A DNA stretch of 64,000 nt from Chitinophagales bacterium 33-2 (lineage in GTDB: Bacteria > Bacteroidota > Bacteroidia > Chitinophagales > Chitinophagaceae). How positions within the stretch are numbered: position 1 is the stretch's first letter; each line of letters begins with the position of its first letter. The position numbers and the translations under genes are program-made. Of this stretch, positions 44,550-52,700 are shown piece after piece. The stretch is from the NCBI GenBank assembly GCA_002050435.1, contig MWYV01000033.1, positions 38,010 to 102,009 of the forward strand, read 5' to 3'. The notes beneath the pieces are model-generated. The model searched no databases and was not told the origin of the DNA. It saw only the letters and a program-made list of their open reading frames with translations.

Positions 44550-45629
44550 CTACACCATTCTGCTAACAGCAGCTTTCATAAAAGGCATGGTTGGAAGGGT
44601 GGAGATGATCTTCCATTCTTCGGTGAGACTGGTTTCGTTATCTAAAAATTTCAAAACCGCGGGTGCTGAATTGAATTTAAAAAGGTCGGTAAATATTTCC
44701 TTGCCCGGCAATTGATCATGATAAAGTATATGGAGCAATACACTATCATAAAACCCAAAACGGTCGATTGATTTCTTAATCAGCGGTGAACGATTTTTCG
44801 AAAGTCGTTCAACAATGGCTGCACTGTGTTTTTGAATAAAATTAAATGTGTAACCACTCGATCCTTTTGTTTGTCCTCCTGCAGTACCAATGTGCACCAG
44901 GCGATGTTTGCCAACCGGGAACTTGAAATTGGTCATAGGAATCACACCAAATTCTTCTTCCTCAACTTCGTAATCATGAATGCCCAGGAAATGTGCAATA
45001 TATTCTTTTAAACCATTGCTGTATTCCTGCTGATCAAGTAATGTTTTAGTGAACAAGGTATACTCGACAAGCGCTTTATTTGCAGATAATGGAAGCACGT
45101 AGCAAAAGGCGGTACCATGTTGCTGACTAACCCTGAAATCCATCAGCGTCGCTTTATCATCTTCAAACTTTGGCTCTTTGGTTTTGATCACCCAGCCTTT
45201 GAAGTGTTGCAAAAGCCAGTAATTTGATTTTTTGAGTTCGGGCTTTTTAAACAGGATGCTGTTAAATACATAATCGCAAAGAATTGCTTTACCATTCACC
45301 ACAACACCTGTTGCTTTTGAATCACTGAACACGTGGGATACTTCATCTTTCCATATGTGAAAATTCTTATGTTGCCTGATCACACCTAAACAATAATTAT
45401 AAAAATCAATCCCCCTTACCATATTATAATGATAGGGTTCGATCTTAAGTGTTTCAGAAAAATCTTTTCCATGAAAAAATAATTCATTCCACTTCCTGTA
45501 AACAACACCTTCAAAAATGTGCGCTTCCTTTTTCCAGAAACACCAGGTGCGGTCATTCGATTGCTTGGGATCTTTATCTATAATCAGTACTTTCTTATCT
45601 GCAAACTTTCCCGACCGGATCATGTGCAT
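44550..45629 (-). CDS. crtY: Lycopene beta-cyclase CrtY (start codon uncertain)
   Basis: CrtY turns lycopene into beta-carotene. The 359-aa open frame contains DRTWCFWKKE, QHGTAFCYVLPLSANKALVEYTLFT, FPVGKHRLVHIGTAGGQTKGSSGYTFNFIQKHS and other cyclase hallmarks. However, the dinucleotide-binding glycine motif lies upstream of the first ATG. The same frame continues back to the in-frame stop at 45699-45701 and reads FNYIITGAGCAGLSLA just before that ATG, with no ATG, GTG or TTG. So the real N-terminus is upstream, and a rare start (such as ATC at 45687-45689) or a lost start codon must be assumed. A repeat tract lies directly next to it. It is the last gene of the crt operon. Confidence 0.85.
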   Translation of the reverse strand: MHMIRSGKFADKKVLIIDKDPKQSNDRTWCFWKKEAHIFEGVVYRKWNELFFHGKDFSETLKIEPYHYNMVRGIDFYNYCLGVIRQHKNFHIWKDEVSHVFSDSKATGVVVNGKAILCDYVFNSILFKKPELKKSNYWLLQHFKGWVIKTKEPKFEDDKATLMDFRVSQQHGTAFCYVLPLSANKALVEYTLFTKTLLDQQEYSNGLKEYIAHFLGIHDYEVEEEEFGVIPMTNFKFPVGKHRLVHIGTAGGQTKGSSGYTFNFIQKHSAAIVERLSKNRSPLIKKSIDRFGFYDSVLLHILYHDQLPGKEIFTDLFKFNSAPAVLKFLDNETSLTEEWKIISTLPTMPFMKAAVSRMV

Positions 45630-45702
45630 GGCAAGACTTAATCCTGCGCATCCGGCACCAGTGATGATATAGTTGAATGGGGAAGAGATAGGAAGAGGTT
45701 AG

Positions 45703-45803
45703 GGTTCAAAGGTACAAGGTTCAGGGGACAAGGTTTAAGGTTCAGGGGATAAGGTTTAAGGTTCAGGGTTTGGAGACTTCACTTGTACCTTGCACCTTGA
45801 ACC
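45703..45803 (-). repeat. Hairpin-forming GGTTCAAGG repeat between crtZ and crtY
   Basis: Tandem units of AAGGTTCAGGG(G)A(T/C)AAGGTTT occupy 45705-45770. The ends are inverted: GGTTCAAAGGTACAAG (45703-45718) pairs with CTTGTACCT (45782-45790) and TTGAACC (45797-45803). The tract lies within the crt transcript between crtZ and crtY, directly at the damaged crtY start. It could reduce crtY expression. Confidence 0.75.
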
Positions 45804-45810
45804 CAGTTCT

Positions 45811-46314
45811 TTATCCCTCCGGCGCATATTCCACTCTTTTTTCAGCCATTAGTTTTTTATCCCTGCGCACTTTTTCCCAGTATTTTTTGTGCACCATTAA
45901 CATACCGAAGCTTTCGCCTTCATCCTTATGAAGGTGTTTGTGATGCATTTTATGTGCCCAGCGTATGGCTCTTACGTAGGTGCTTTTTGACCTGCTGAAC
46001 CATTTAAACCGTTGATGAATGATCACATCATGCACAATGAAATAAGCAGCACCGTAAGCCATGATACCAAAACCAATCGCCTGCATCCACCAGATGTTTT
46101 TTGTTGTTCCAAACAGGATCAACAACATACTCGGAATGGCAAATATGACAAAAAACAAGTCGTTCTTTTCAAAAAATCCAGGTTCCGTCTGGTGATGATC
46201 GCGGTGCAGCGTCCAAAGAAAACCATGCATCACATATCGGTGGGTGAGCCAGGTGATCCCTTCCATGATCAGAAATGTTCCCACCAGTACAAGTATATAA
46301 AACAACCACAACAT
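45811..46314 (-). CDS. crtZ: Beta-carotene hydroxylase CrtZ
   Basis: This 167-aa membrane di-iron hydroxylase adds the 3 and 3' hydroxyl groups to beta-carotene, giving zeaxanthin. The His clusters HRYVMH (25-30), HRDHHQ (37-42) and the C-terminal HKMHHKH (about 131-137) form the metal site. Four hydrophobic helices are seen. It lies between idi and crtY in the carotenoid operon, with a 22-bp gap to idi. A repeat-rich hairpin lies directly downstream, before crtY. Confidence 0.93.
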   Translation of the reverse strand: MLWLFYILVLVGTFLIMEGITWLTHRYVMHGFLWTLHRDHHQTEPGFFEKNDLFFVIFAIPSMLLILFGTTKNIWWMQAIGFGIMAYGAAYFIVHDVIIHQRFKWFSRSKSTYVRAIRWAHKMHHKHLHKDEGESFGMLMVHKKYWEKVRRDKKLMAEKRVEYAPEG

Positions 46315-46336
46315 CTTAAATATTTAATTGATTAAT

Positions 46337-46870
46337 CTACTGATGTTCCCATTTACCCTTCCACCATTTTTCAATTTCAGGGTATGCAATGCGGAACCAG
46401 GTGGTAAATCTTTCCGGCTGCACATCCATTTCTTTTTTTAGTGCTTCCATATCAATGTAGCGATAATCCATTACCTCTTCTGGATTTGCCCTGATCCTGT
46501 CTTCATACTGCCCTGCAAAAACATGATCGTATTCATGTTCGATCAAATCATTTTCAACAGGTGCATGGTACACAAAATCAAAGATCTTTTCTATTGTTGT
46601 AGTGAACCCAAGTTCTTCTTCCAGTCTTCTCACAGCTGCAGCATGAACCCCTTCTCCGGGATGTGGATGACTGCAACAGGCATTCGTCCACAAATAGGCG
46701 CCATGATATTTATTTGCTGCTCTTTGCTGCAGCAGCATGCTGCCTTTACCATCAAAAATAAATATACTGAATGCCCTGTGTAACAAGCCCTTCCTGTGCG
46801 CTTCCATTTTTTCCATCAGCCCTACTTCCTCGTCCTGTGCATTTACAAGGATCACACTGTTCTGCATCAT
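46337..46870 (-). CDS. idi: Isopentenyl-diphosphate delta-isomerase (type 1)
   Basis: Idi interconverts IPP and DMAPP, supplying precursors for the GGPP used in carotenoid synthesis. The 177-aa enzyme has the type 1 Nudix fold with active-site Cys in TNACCSHPHPGEGV, followed by the Nudix-like AAVRRLEEELGF and the EHEYDHVFAG Glu cluster. It overlaps crtB by four bases (ATGA), which indicates translational coupling. The carotenoid operon therefore includes its own precursor-balancing enzyme. Confidence 0.95.
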   Translation of the reverse strand: MMQNSVILVNAQDEEVGLMEKMEAHRKGLLHRAFSIFIFDGKGSMLLQQRAANKYHGAYLWTNACCSHPHPGEGVHAAAVRRLEEELGFTTTIEKIFDFVYHAPVENDLIEHEYDHVFAGQYEDRIRANPEEVMDYRYIDMEALKKEMDVQPERFTTWFRIAYPEIEKWWKGKWEHQ

Positions 46871-47706
46871 ATCAATCCTAAACTGTTTTTTACACCTGCT
46901 CTTAACACAATATACGCTTTATGATAATTGGCCACGCGTATCCGTTTTTGCAGTATGTTTTGAGGCTGTATTGTTTTGATCTTACAGAAAAGACTGTAAT
47001 AATATTTATACGCCACATACACACCAAACTTTGCCTTCAATGGCAAACGCATGATCCCTACCAAAGCTTTTTTAAAATCATTTTCAATGTCCTGCTCAAT
47101 TTTCAGTTTGTCTGCTTCTGTAAAATTATGGAAATCGCAGCCGGGGAAGTACACTCTTGAAAGTCCAGTAAAATCTGCCTGAATATCTCTGAGAAAATTG
47201 ACCTTCTGGAAAGCAGCACCCAGGGCCCTGGCCGGTTCTTTTAATGCATCAAAGGCCAGCCGGCTTCCTTCACAAAAAACATATAAACACATCAGGCCAA
47301 CTACTTCTGCCGAACCGTAGATATATGCGTCATATTCCTGGCGGTCGTAGGCAGACTGTGTAAGATCTGATTCCATACTTCTGAAAAAAGCGTGGATCAG
47401 TGCATGATCTATTTCATAAGCATTTACAGTTTGCTGAAAACTGTTCAGGATTGGGTTCAGACTGATCTTTCTTTCTATTGCTTCGAAAGTTTCCTTTCTA
47501 AACTGTTGCAGCAGCGCGGGTTTATCATAATCATGGAACGTATCAACAATCTCGTCGGCAAATCTTACAAAACCATAAATATTAAAGACCGGCATGCGCA
47601 GATCTTTATGCAGCAGCTTAATGGAAGATGAAAACGAAGTGCTGTACTTCAGTGTAACAGCCCTGCTGCAATCATTACTTACCTCGTGAAACAGATCAAT
47701 TGTCAT
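46867..47706 (-). CDS. crtB: Phytoene synthase CrtB
   Basis: CrtB condenses two GGPP molecules to phytoene. This 279-aa protein carries both Asp-rich motifs that bind diphosphate and metal: VRFADEIVDTFHDYD (first, DExxD-type) and KVNFLRDIQADFTGLSRVYFP (second). The ADEIVDT and GAAFQKVNFLRDI stretches are diagnostic of phytoene/squalene synthases. The start overlaps crtI by four bases. No crtE gene is in the window, so GGPP comes from elsewhere. Confidence 0.95.
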   Translation of the reverse strand: MTIDLFHEVSNDCSRAVTLKYSTSFSSSIKLLHKDLRMPVFNIYGFVRFADEIVDTFHDYDKPALLQQFRKETFEAIERKISLNPILNSFQQTVNAYEIDHALIHAFFRSMESDLTQSAYDRQEYDAYIYGSAEVVGLMCLYVFCEGSRLAFDALKEPARALGAAFQKVNFLRDIQADFTGLSRVYFPGCDFHNFTEADKLKIEQDIENDFKKALVGIMRLPLKAKFGVYVAYKYYYSLFCKIKTIQPQNILQKRIRVANYHKAYIVLRAGVKNSLGLI

Positions 47707-49184
47707 TTTCTAGAATTGAATGTTTTCAAAACCTGCCTCGAAACGACTTCTCCACTGATGAGGCTTGGCGGTACACCTGGTCCCGGAACTGTGAACTGAC
47801 CTGTATAAAACAGGTTGTCCACTTTTTTACTCTTACAGGAAGGTTTCAGTATAGCCGTCTGTGACAGAACATTCGCCAGTCCGTATGCATTTCCTTTATA
47901 AGAATTATAGTCTGAAATAAAATCAGACACTGAAAAAGTTTGTTTAAAAACGATGGCATCAGCGATTGACTGTCCTGTGTGTTTTTCCAGCCTGTCCAGG
48001 ATGATCCTGAAATATCTGTCTCTCAATGCTTCCGTATCGTTCTCAAGCCCTGATGCCACCGGTATTAACACCACCAGGTTTTCGCAACCTTCGGGTGCAA
48101 CAGAAAGATCTGTTTTAGAAGCAACACTTAAATAAAACAATGGTTCAGAAGGCCATCCCGGCTCGGCATAAATTTCTGCTGCGTGCTTGTCAAAAGGCAC
48201 ATCAAAAAACAGTGAGTGATGCAATACATTATCCAGCTTTTTATTCAGTCCAACATAATACAATAAACAGGAAGGCGCCAACACTTTTTTATCCCAGTAT
48301 TTTTCTGAATAACTCCTGTTGGGTTCCGACAGAAGTGTTGATTCAGTAAAATGATAGTCTGCCCCAGATATGATAACATCTGCAGTGTAAGTTGATTGAT
48401 TTGTAATGATTTTTTTTACCGAACCTTTCTCTACAGAAATGGTCTGCACATCTTCTTCAAACCTGAATTCAACTCCCAGTTCTACTGCCAGCTTTTTCAT
48501 TCCCTCAACCACAGCATACATACCGCCATCAGGGTACCATGTTCCGCCAATGATGTCGGCATAATTCATCAGGCTATACAATGCCGGTGTATTTTTTGGA
48601 AGTGCACCCAGGAAGAGAATGGGGAATTCCATTAATTGCCGAAGTTTCTGGCTTTTAAAATGTTTGTAAACATGTGCTTTTATGGAAGTAAAAACATCCA
48701 GTTTAAAAACATTTTTTACCACATTCCAGTCGAGAAATTCTGTAATGGATTGCCCGGGTTTATATACCAGGTCTTCAATACCAATCCTGTATTTTACTTT
48801 GGCTTCTTCAAGGTATTTATCCAGTTTCACCGCGCTGCCCGGCTCAATAGATTCAAATAAATTTCTTAGTTGCTGATAGTTGGCCGGAATATCGGTTGAA
48901 CCATCATTCCAGTAAACACGGTAGGAAGGATCCAGTCTTTTTAAGGAATAATAGTCTGTTGTTTTTTTTCCGAATTGCTCAAAAAAACGTTCAAAAACAT
49001 CGGGCATCCAGTACCAGCTCGGACCCATATCAAAACTAAATCCCTGCGATTGTAATCGTCGCGCCCTACCACCGGCCGTGACATGCTTTTCAATGAGAGT
49101 AACCTTCCATCCGGCTTTGGCCATAAAGGAAGCTGCTGATAGTCCGGCAAACCCAGCTCCTATAATTATGACTGACCTTTTCAA
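47703..49184 (-). CDS. crtI: Phytoene desaturase CrtI
   Basis: CrtI is the FAD-linked desaturase that converts phytoene to lycopene in four steps. It has the N-terminal Rossmann motif IIGAGFAGLSAASFMAKAGWKVTLIEKHVTAGGRARR and the C-terminal carotenoid-desaturase signature NLFYTGQFTVPGPGVPPSLISGEVVSRQVL. The length (493 aa) is normal. The start overlaps the preceding sigma-factor gene (ATGA), so both share a message and probably coupled translation. Confidence 0.96.
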   Translation of the reverse strand: MKRSVIIIGAGFAGLSAASFMAKAGWKVTLIEKHVTAGGRARRLQSQGFSFDMGPSWYWMPDVFERFFEQFGKKTTDYYSLKRLDPSYRVYWNDGSTDIPANYQQLRNLFESIEPGSAVKLDKYLEEAKVKYRIGIEDLVYKPGQSITEFLDWNVVKNVFKLDVFTSIKAHVYKHFKSQKLRQLMEFPILFLGALPKNTPALYSLMNYADIIGGTWYPDGGMYAVVEGMKKLAVELGVEFRFEEDVQTISVEKGSVKKIITNQSTYTADVIISGADYHFTESTLLSEPNRSYSEKYWDKKVLAPSCLLYYVGLNKKLDNVLHHSLFFDVPFDKHAAEIYAEPGWPSEPLFYLSVASKTDLSVAPEGCENLVVLIPVASGLENDTEALRDRYFRIILDRLEKHTGQSIADAIVFKQTFSVSDFISDYNSYKGNAYGLANVLSQTAILKPSCKSKKVDNLFYTGQFTVPGPGVPPSLISGEVVSRQVLKTFNSRK

Positions 49185-49660
49185 CGTGTTATTTGTTTTT
49201 GTAAAAGCTTTTTAGCAAAATGGATTCGGCTTTTAATTGTTCCAAGGGGTTCGTTCAGAGCAGTTGCGATCTCGTTATATTTATAGCCTTCCAGGTAAAG
49301 CAGGGAGGCATTTTTAAAAATAGAAGGTAATTGATGAATCGCCTCTGTAATCTCCTTGTTTCTCAGCCTTCCTTCGGATGAATTATCAGGCTGTACGTAA
49401 GTGTATTTGATGGCTTCCATGATGAGCATCTTCCGGCCATTGCGCCGGTATTCATTAATAAAGATGTTCCGCATAATGGTATGCAGCCAGGCCCTGATAT
49501 TGGTACCGGGTTGGTATTTTTCCCTGTAAGCAAAAGCTTTAAAAAGCGTTTCCTGACAAAGATCCCGTGCATTTTCATAATCACGGGTGAGGTTGATGGC
49601 GAAAGGTCGTAGGCTTTCCGCATTGTTAATCACCAGGTTGTTGAATTCTTGAATACCCAT
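49181..49660 (-). CDS. ECF-type RNA polymerase sigma factor heading the carotenoid operon
   Basis: This 159-aa sigma factor has region 2 (ESLRPFAINLTRDYENARDLCQETLFKAFAYREKYQPGTNIRAWLHTIMRNIFINEYRR) and region 4 (LPSIFKNASLLYLEGYKYNEIATALNEPLGTIKSRIHFAKKLLQ). It sits at the head of the crtI-crtB-idi-crtZ-crtY operon, its stop overlapping crtI, and downstream of a CarH-like regulator. No anti-sigma factor is visible. A light-induced sigma factor, as known for CarQ in Myxococcus and LitS in Streptomyces, is a plausible role. Its own promoter targets are unknown. Confidence 0.93.
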   Translation of the reverse strand: MGIQEFNNLVINNAESLRPFAINLTRDYENARDLCQETLFKAFAYREKYQPGTNIRAWLHTIMRNIFINEYRRNGRKMLIMEAIKYTYVQPDNSSEGRLRNKEITEAIHQLPSIFKNASLLYLEGYKYNEIATALNEPLGTIKSRIHFAKKLLQKQITR

Positions 49661-49725
49661 TGTTTAATCTTATACAAATCAAAATTAAACAGTTTTGTTT
49701 AATCTTGACAAGAAAGTTTTAAACA
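49661..49725 (-). promoter_or_regulatory. Promoter and candidate CarH-type operator of the carotenoid operon
   Basis: On the minus strand TAATTTTG (49680-49687) matches the TAnnTTTG -7 box, with TTG at 49709-49711 as a -33 element, spacer 21 bp. The 65 bp hold four heptamers TTAAACA/TGTTTAA: TGTTTAA 49661-49667, TTAAACA 49685-49691, TGTTTAA 49696-49702 and TTAAACA 49719-49725. These form two nested inverted repeats with nearly the same centre. The inner pair overlaps the promoter spacer and -7 box, the right position for a repressor that excludes RNA polymerase. Confidence 0.6.
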
Positions 49726-50606
49726 GACTGAAGTGTAGCAATATAATCCACGGTTTCGGAAATCGACTGGAAAAACACTACATTTTGAAGCTGGGTATGC
49801 TTTTGCGCACGCGCTACGGCCCCGGAAACAAGGATCTTTGCCTCTTCGGAATAGCTGTGCAACTGAGCGAAATAACGCTGCAGGCTTTGATTGCGGGGCA
49901 TGGTGGTCAGGTGCAGATAGAGGTAGGAAGGTTTTTTGATCTTGAACAGATAACCCACATCTTTTGACGGTACATTGGAGCCGAGATAGAGTACCGGAAT
50001 ATTGTGTTTTCTTAAGAGATAATAAATAAAAAGTAAACCCATTTCATGGTGTTCTCCTTCGGGTAACAATAGAACAAAGAGCGGATCTGTTTTTCTTACA
50101 AACGGAAGTTTTTCTATGGCGCTGACGATCTTCTGCCTGATGATATTGGAAACAATATGTTCCTGCACCGGGATGATTTTATTTGTTTGCCAGAGAATGC
50201 CGATCCGTTCCAGGAAGTTGAAAATAATTTGGGTGATGGTTTCTTCCACACCAAAATCTATGATGTACTGGTTAAGCACTTCTTCAAACTCAACGTTGTT
50301 AATATCAATCATATGCCCGATGAGCACATTGACCAGATTCTCGGAATAGGCTTCCTGCTGGGGCAATTGCAGTACAGCGGTTTGTCGCTGATCGACACTC
50401 ATATCATCGATCCTGGAGATCTTGTAACCGTATTTGTTCAGCAGGGCAACGGTGAGCAGGGTTTTTAATTCCTCATTATTGTAGGTGCGGATGTTGGTCT
50501 GTGTGCGCAATGGTTTAAGAAAATGATACCGCTGTTCCCAGATCCTGATGGTGTGGGCCTTTATGCCCGAAAGTGTCTCCAGTTCCTTAATAGTAAATGA
50601 CATCAC
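49719..50606 (-). CDS. carH: MerR-family regulator with B12-binding domain, CarH-like light sensor
   Basis: This 295-aa protein has a MerR DNA-binding domain at the N-terminus (FTIKELETLSGIKAHTIRIWEQRYHFL), then a helical bundle and a B12-binding Rossmann domain. The CarH-specific marks are present: Trp139 followed nine residues later by Glu149-His150 (the Wx9EH motif of the adenosylcobalamin pocket). E185-x-H187 in PEGEHHEMG places the axial His ligand of cobalt. In CarH these give dark-bound tetramers that release DNA in light. It is encoded just upstream of the carotenoid operon, with a multi-site operator between. An AdoCbl-independent relative remains possible. Confidence 0.85.
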   Translation of the reverse strand: MMSFTIKELETLSGIKAHTIRIWEQRYHFLKPLRTQTNIRTYNNEELKTLLTVALLNKYGYKISRIDDMSVDQRQTAVLQLPQQEAYSENLVNVLIGHMIDINNVEFEEVLNQYIIDFGVEETITQIIFNFLERIGILWQTNKIIPVQEHIVSNIIRQKIVSAIEKLPFVRKTDPLFVLLLPEGEHHEMGLLFIYYLLRKHNIPVLYLGSNVPSKDVGYLFKIKKPSYLYLHLTTMPRNQSLQRYFAQLHSYSEEAKILVSGAVARAQKHTQLQNVVFFQSISETVDYIATLQSV

Positions 50607-50635
50607 CTAAATTACAAATGAAGAAGAAATTGGTT

Positions 50636-50745
50636 GAATAGTGGTAGAATGGTTGTTTAACCACCACCATTCAACCACCCCACCTTCGCATTTGCTTCGG
50701 CGGGCAGACCGTTCAACAACTATTCTACCACTGTTCAACCACTTA
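50636..50745. repeat. TTGAATAGTGG / CCACCATTCAACC inverted repeats
   Basis: GGTTGAATAGTGG-type units and their inverted form CCACCATTCAACCACC enclose a short spacer, giving a large stem. A second arm runs to 50745. It occupies the gap between the CarH-like gene and the polysaccharide locus, upstream of the former. A single TGTTTAA heptamer is embedded at 50654-50660. Confidence 0.7.
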
Positions 50746-50769
50746 ACCCCACCACCTTCAGGATGCCTC

Positions 50770-51504
50770 TCACAATTCCCTGTTCTTCAGCCTTCCGCTC
50801 TCCTGTAATTTCCTGATCAACGGATTGTTTTCCAGCTTTTGCAAACCTTCCAGGTGGCGGTGATGATGGAGGTCGGTTCCGGCAAAATCATAGAAATTAT
50901 TCTTTAATAAATATTCAGCCAGTTCTTTTACACCATTACCATAATGACCAGTTACAGAAAGGAGGTTTAACTGAAAAAGGCAACCCGCGGTGCGCAGCTC
51001 TTCAAAAAATTCTTTGTTGCGACTGAGGTAAACATATCGTTCAGGATGCGCGATCACAGGAACATAATCCTGCATCTGCATTTCAAACAATACCTCCTGC
51101 AGGTCCATGGGTGCATTGAGCATGGAGATCTCTACCAGCACCATGTTTCCACTGATGGTGAGCAATCGCTCTTTATGCTTCATCAATTCCTGGAAGTATT
51201 CATCAATAAAATACTCAGCTGCGGCCTGTATTTCAATGTCGATACCTGCATCAGCCACTGCTTTTTGCAAAGGTTGCAATCCTTCCAGGATACCTGCAGC
51301 TGTATTAGGATATACTTCCCAAAGAATATGTGGTGTAGTGATGATCTTTTTATATCCTAATTCTTTGAATCCTTTTACAAATTCAATGGATGTGGCCAGG
51401 TCGGGTGATCCATCATCAATGCCTGGAATAAGATGCGAATGCATATCTGTTCCAAGCCATTCCAGGTGAGGCGCAATACTGGCTTTTTTTCTGGAAAAAA
51501 ACAT
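50770..51504 (-). CDS. CpsB/CapC-type PHP tyrosine-protein phosphatase
   Basis: This 244-aa protein is of the PHP-type tyrosine phosphatase family (YwqE/CpsB) that dephosphorylates the tyrosine kinase controlling capsule export. The metal-binding residues are seen in WLGTDMHSHLIPGIDDGSPDLATSIEFVKGFKELGYKKIITTPHI, then AEYFIDEYF, AHPERYVYLSRN and FAGTDLHHHRHLEGL. It ends the minus-strand pair with a glycosyltransferase (the stop of one and the start of the next coincide at 51504). No Wzc-type kinase is in the window. Confidence 0.88.
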   Translation of the reverse strand: MFFSRKKASIAPHLEWLGTDMHSHLIPGIDDGSPDLATSIEFVKGFKELGYKKIITTPHILWEVYPNTAAGILEGLQPLQKAVADAGIDIEIQAAAEYFIDEYFQELMKHKERLLTISGNMVLVEISMLNAPMDLQEVLFEMQMQDYVPVIAHPERYVYLSRNKEFFEELRTAGCLFQLNLLSVTGHYGNGVKELAEYLLKNNFYDFAGTDLHHHRHLEGLQKLENNPLIRKLQESGRLKNREL

Positions 51505-52700
51505 CAGGATCTTTTTTTATTTAATAGTTCATGATACAGTTCGGATACATCTTTCACCAGGCGCTGGTAGCTGAATTTTGTCAGCACGTGCAAATGGCTG
51601 GTTGCCGACATCCTGGCCCTCAGACCATCGTCTTCAACAAGCTGCAGCAAATCTTTGGAAAATCCTTCAGTATCATTTACGTCAGAAAGATAAGCAGACA
51701 CGCCTTCAATTACAATATCCGCAATACCGCCAACACGCGTGGATACAATGGGTTTGTTGGCTGCCTGTGCTTCAATCAGGCTGACAGGCGTGCCCTCATT
51801 AAAGGAGGTCAGACAAATTATATCCATTCCGGCATTGATCCTGTCAATATCACTTCTCCATGAAGTAAAAACCAGGGGCTGGTGGTGCACCTGGTCTTTT
51901 TCTGTTGTAAAACCAATGCTCAATGCTTTTGCCTGTTGTTCCAGTTCCTCCCTGCTTTCTCCATCACCAATGATAAATGCCCTGATCTTTTTATTACTTT
52001 TTTTCAGTACGTAGTGCAGTGCTTTGAGAAATAGGCCATGATTTTTGATCGGCACCAGTCTGCCTACTATGCCAATTGCAATGCAATCATCATCCAACTG
52101 AAATTCTTTCCTGAAAATGGCGCGTTTTTCTTCCTGCCCTGTGCGGAACCGGTCGAGGTCAAAGCCCAGGGGGATAATCCTGAATTTTTCTTCAGGTGCG
52201 ATCTTAAAATCTTCTACCAATTCTTTTTTTTGTTGTTCGCTGATGGCGATGATGGCATCGGATCTTTTGGCCAAATATCTTTCTGCCCGGATAAAAAATC
52301 GGGTTTTGGCGGAATTGAAATAGGAATGAAAAACGTGTCCGTGAAAAGTATGCAGGATAACGGGAACGTTGGAAGAGGAAGCCGCAAGCCGACCCAGTGC
52401 ACCGGGTTTCGCTGCATGGGTATGTACGATATCGGGCTTAAATTCTTTGATCAGTTTTTTCAGTTTGATATAAGCCTGGTAATCGGAAAAGGGCTTAATA
52501 GACCTTCCCATTGCGGGAATGGTGGTGTATTCAATATTGAGTTGGGTTGCCAGGTAATCCGCACTTTTTTCATGGTCTTCTTTTTCACCCACTACAAGCA
52601 GCGTTTCAAATTCAGGGGCAAGGTATCGGGTGAGATAGGTGGCATTTAAGATGGGCCCACCTACGGCCATTCGGTTCATGATGCGGAGGATGCGGGGCAT
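51504..52700 (-). CDS. Glycosyltransferase family 4 protein
   Basis: This 398-aa retaining GT-B enzyme has the N-terminal GPILNATYLTRYLAPEFETLLVVG donor-face glycine region and the nucleotide-sugar motif FTSWRSDIDRINAGMDIICLTSFNEGTPVSLIEAQAANKPIVSTRVGGIADIV, with the E-x7-E pair (EGTPVSLIE). It is the first gene of the polysaccharide cluster, coupled to the CpsB-type phosphatase. The donor and acceptor sugars cannot be told. Confidence 0.92.
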   Translation of the reverse strand: MPRILRIMNRMAVGGPILNATYLTRYLAPEFETLLVVGEKEDHEKSADYLATQLNIEYTTIPAMGRSIKPFSDYQAYIKLKKLIKEFKPDIVHTHAAKPGALGRLAASSSNVPVILHTFHGHVFHSYFNSAKTRFFIRAERYLAKRSDAIIAISEQQKKELVEDFKIAPEEKFRIIPLGFDLDRFRTGQEEKRAIFRKEFQLDDDCIAIGIVGRLVPIKNHGLFLKALHYVLKKSNKKIRAFIIGDGESREELEQQAKALSIGFTTEKDQVHHQPLVFTSWRSDIDRINAGMDIICLTSFNEGTPVSLIEAQAANKPIVSTRVGGIADIVIEGVSAYLSDVNDTEGFSKDLLQLVEDDGLRARMSATSHLHVLTKFSYQRLVKDVSELYHELLNKKRS

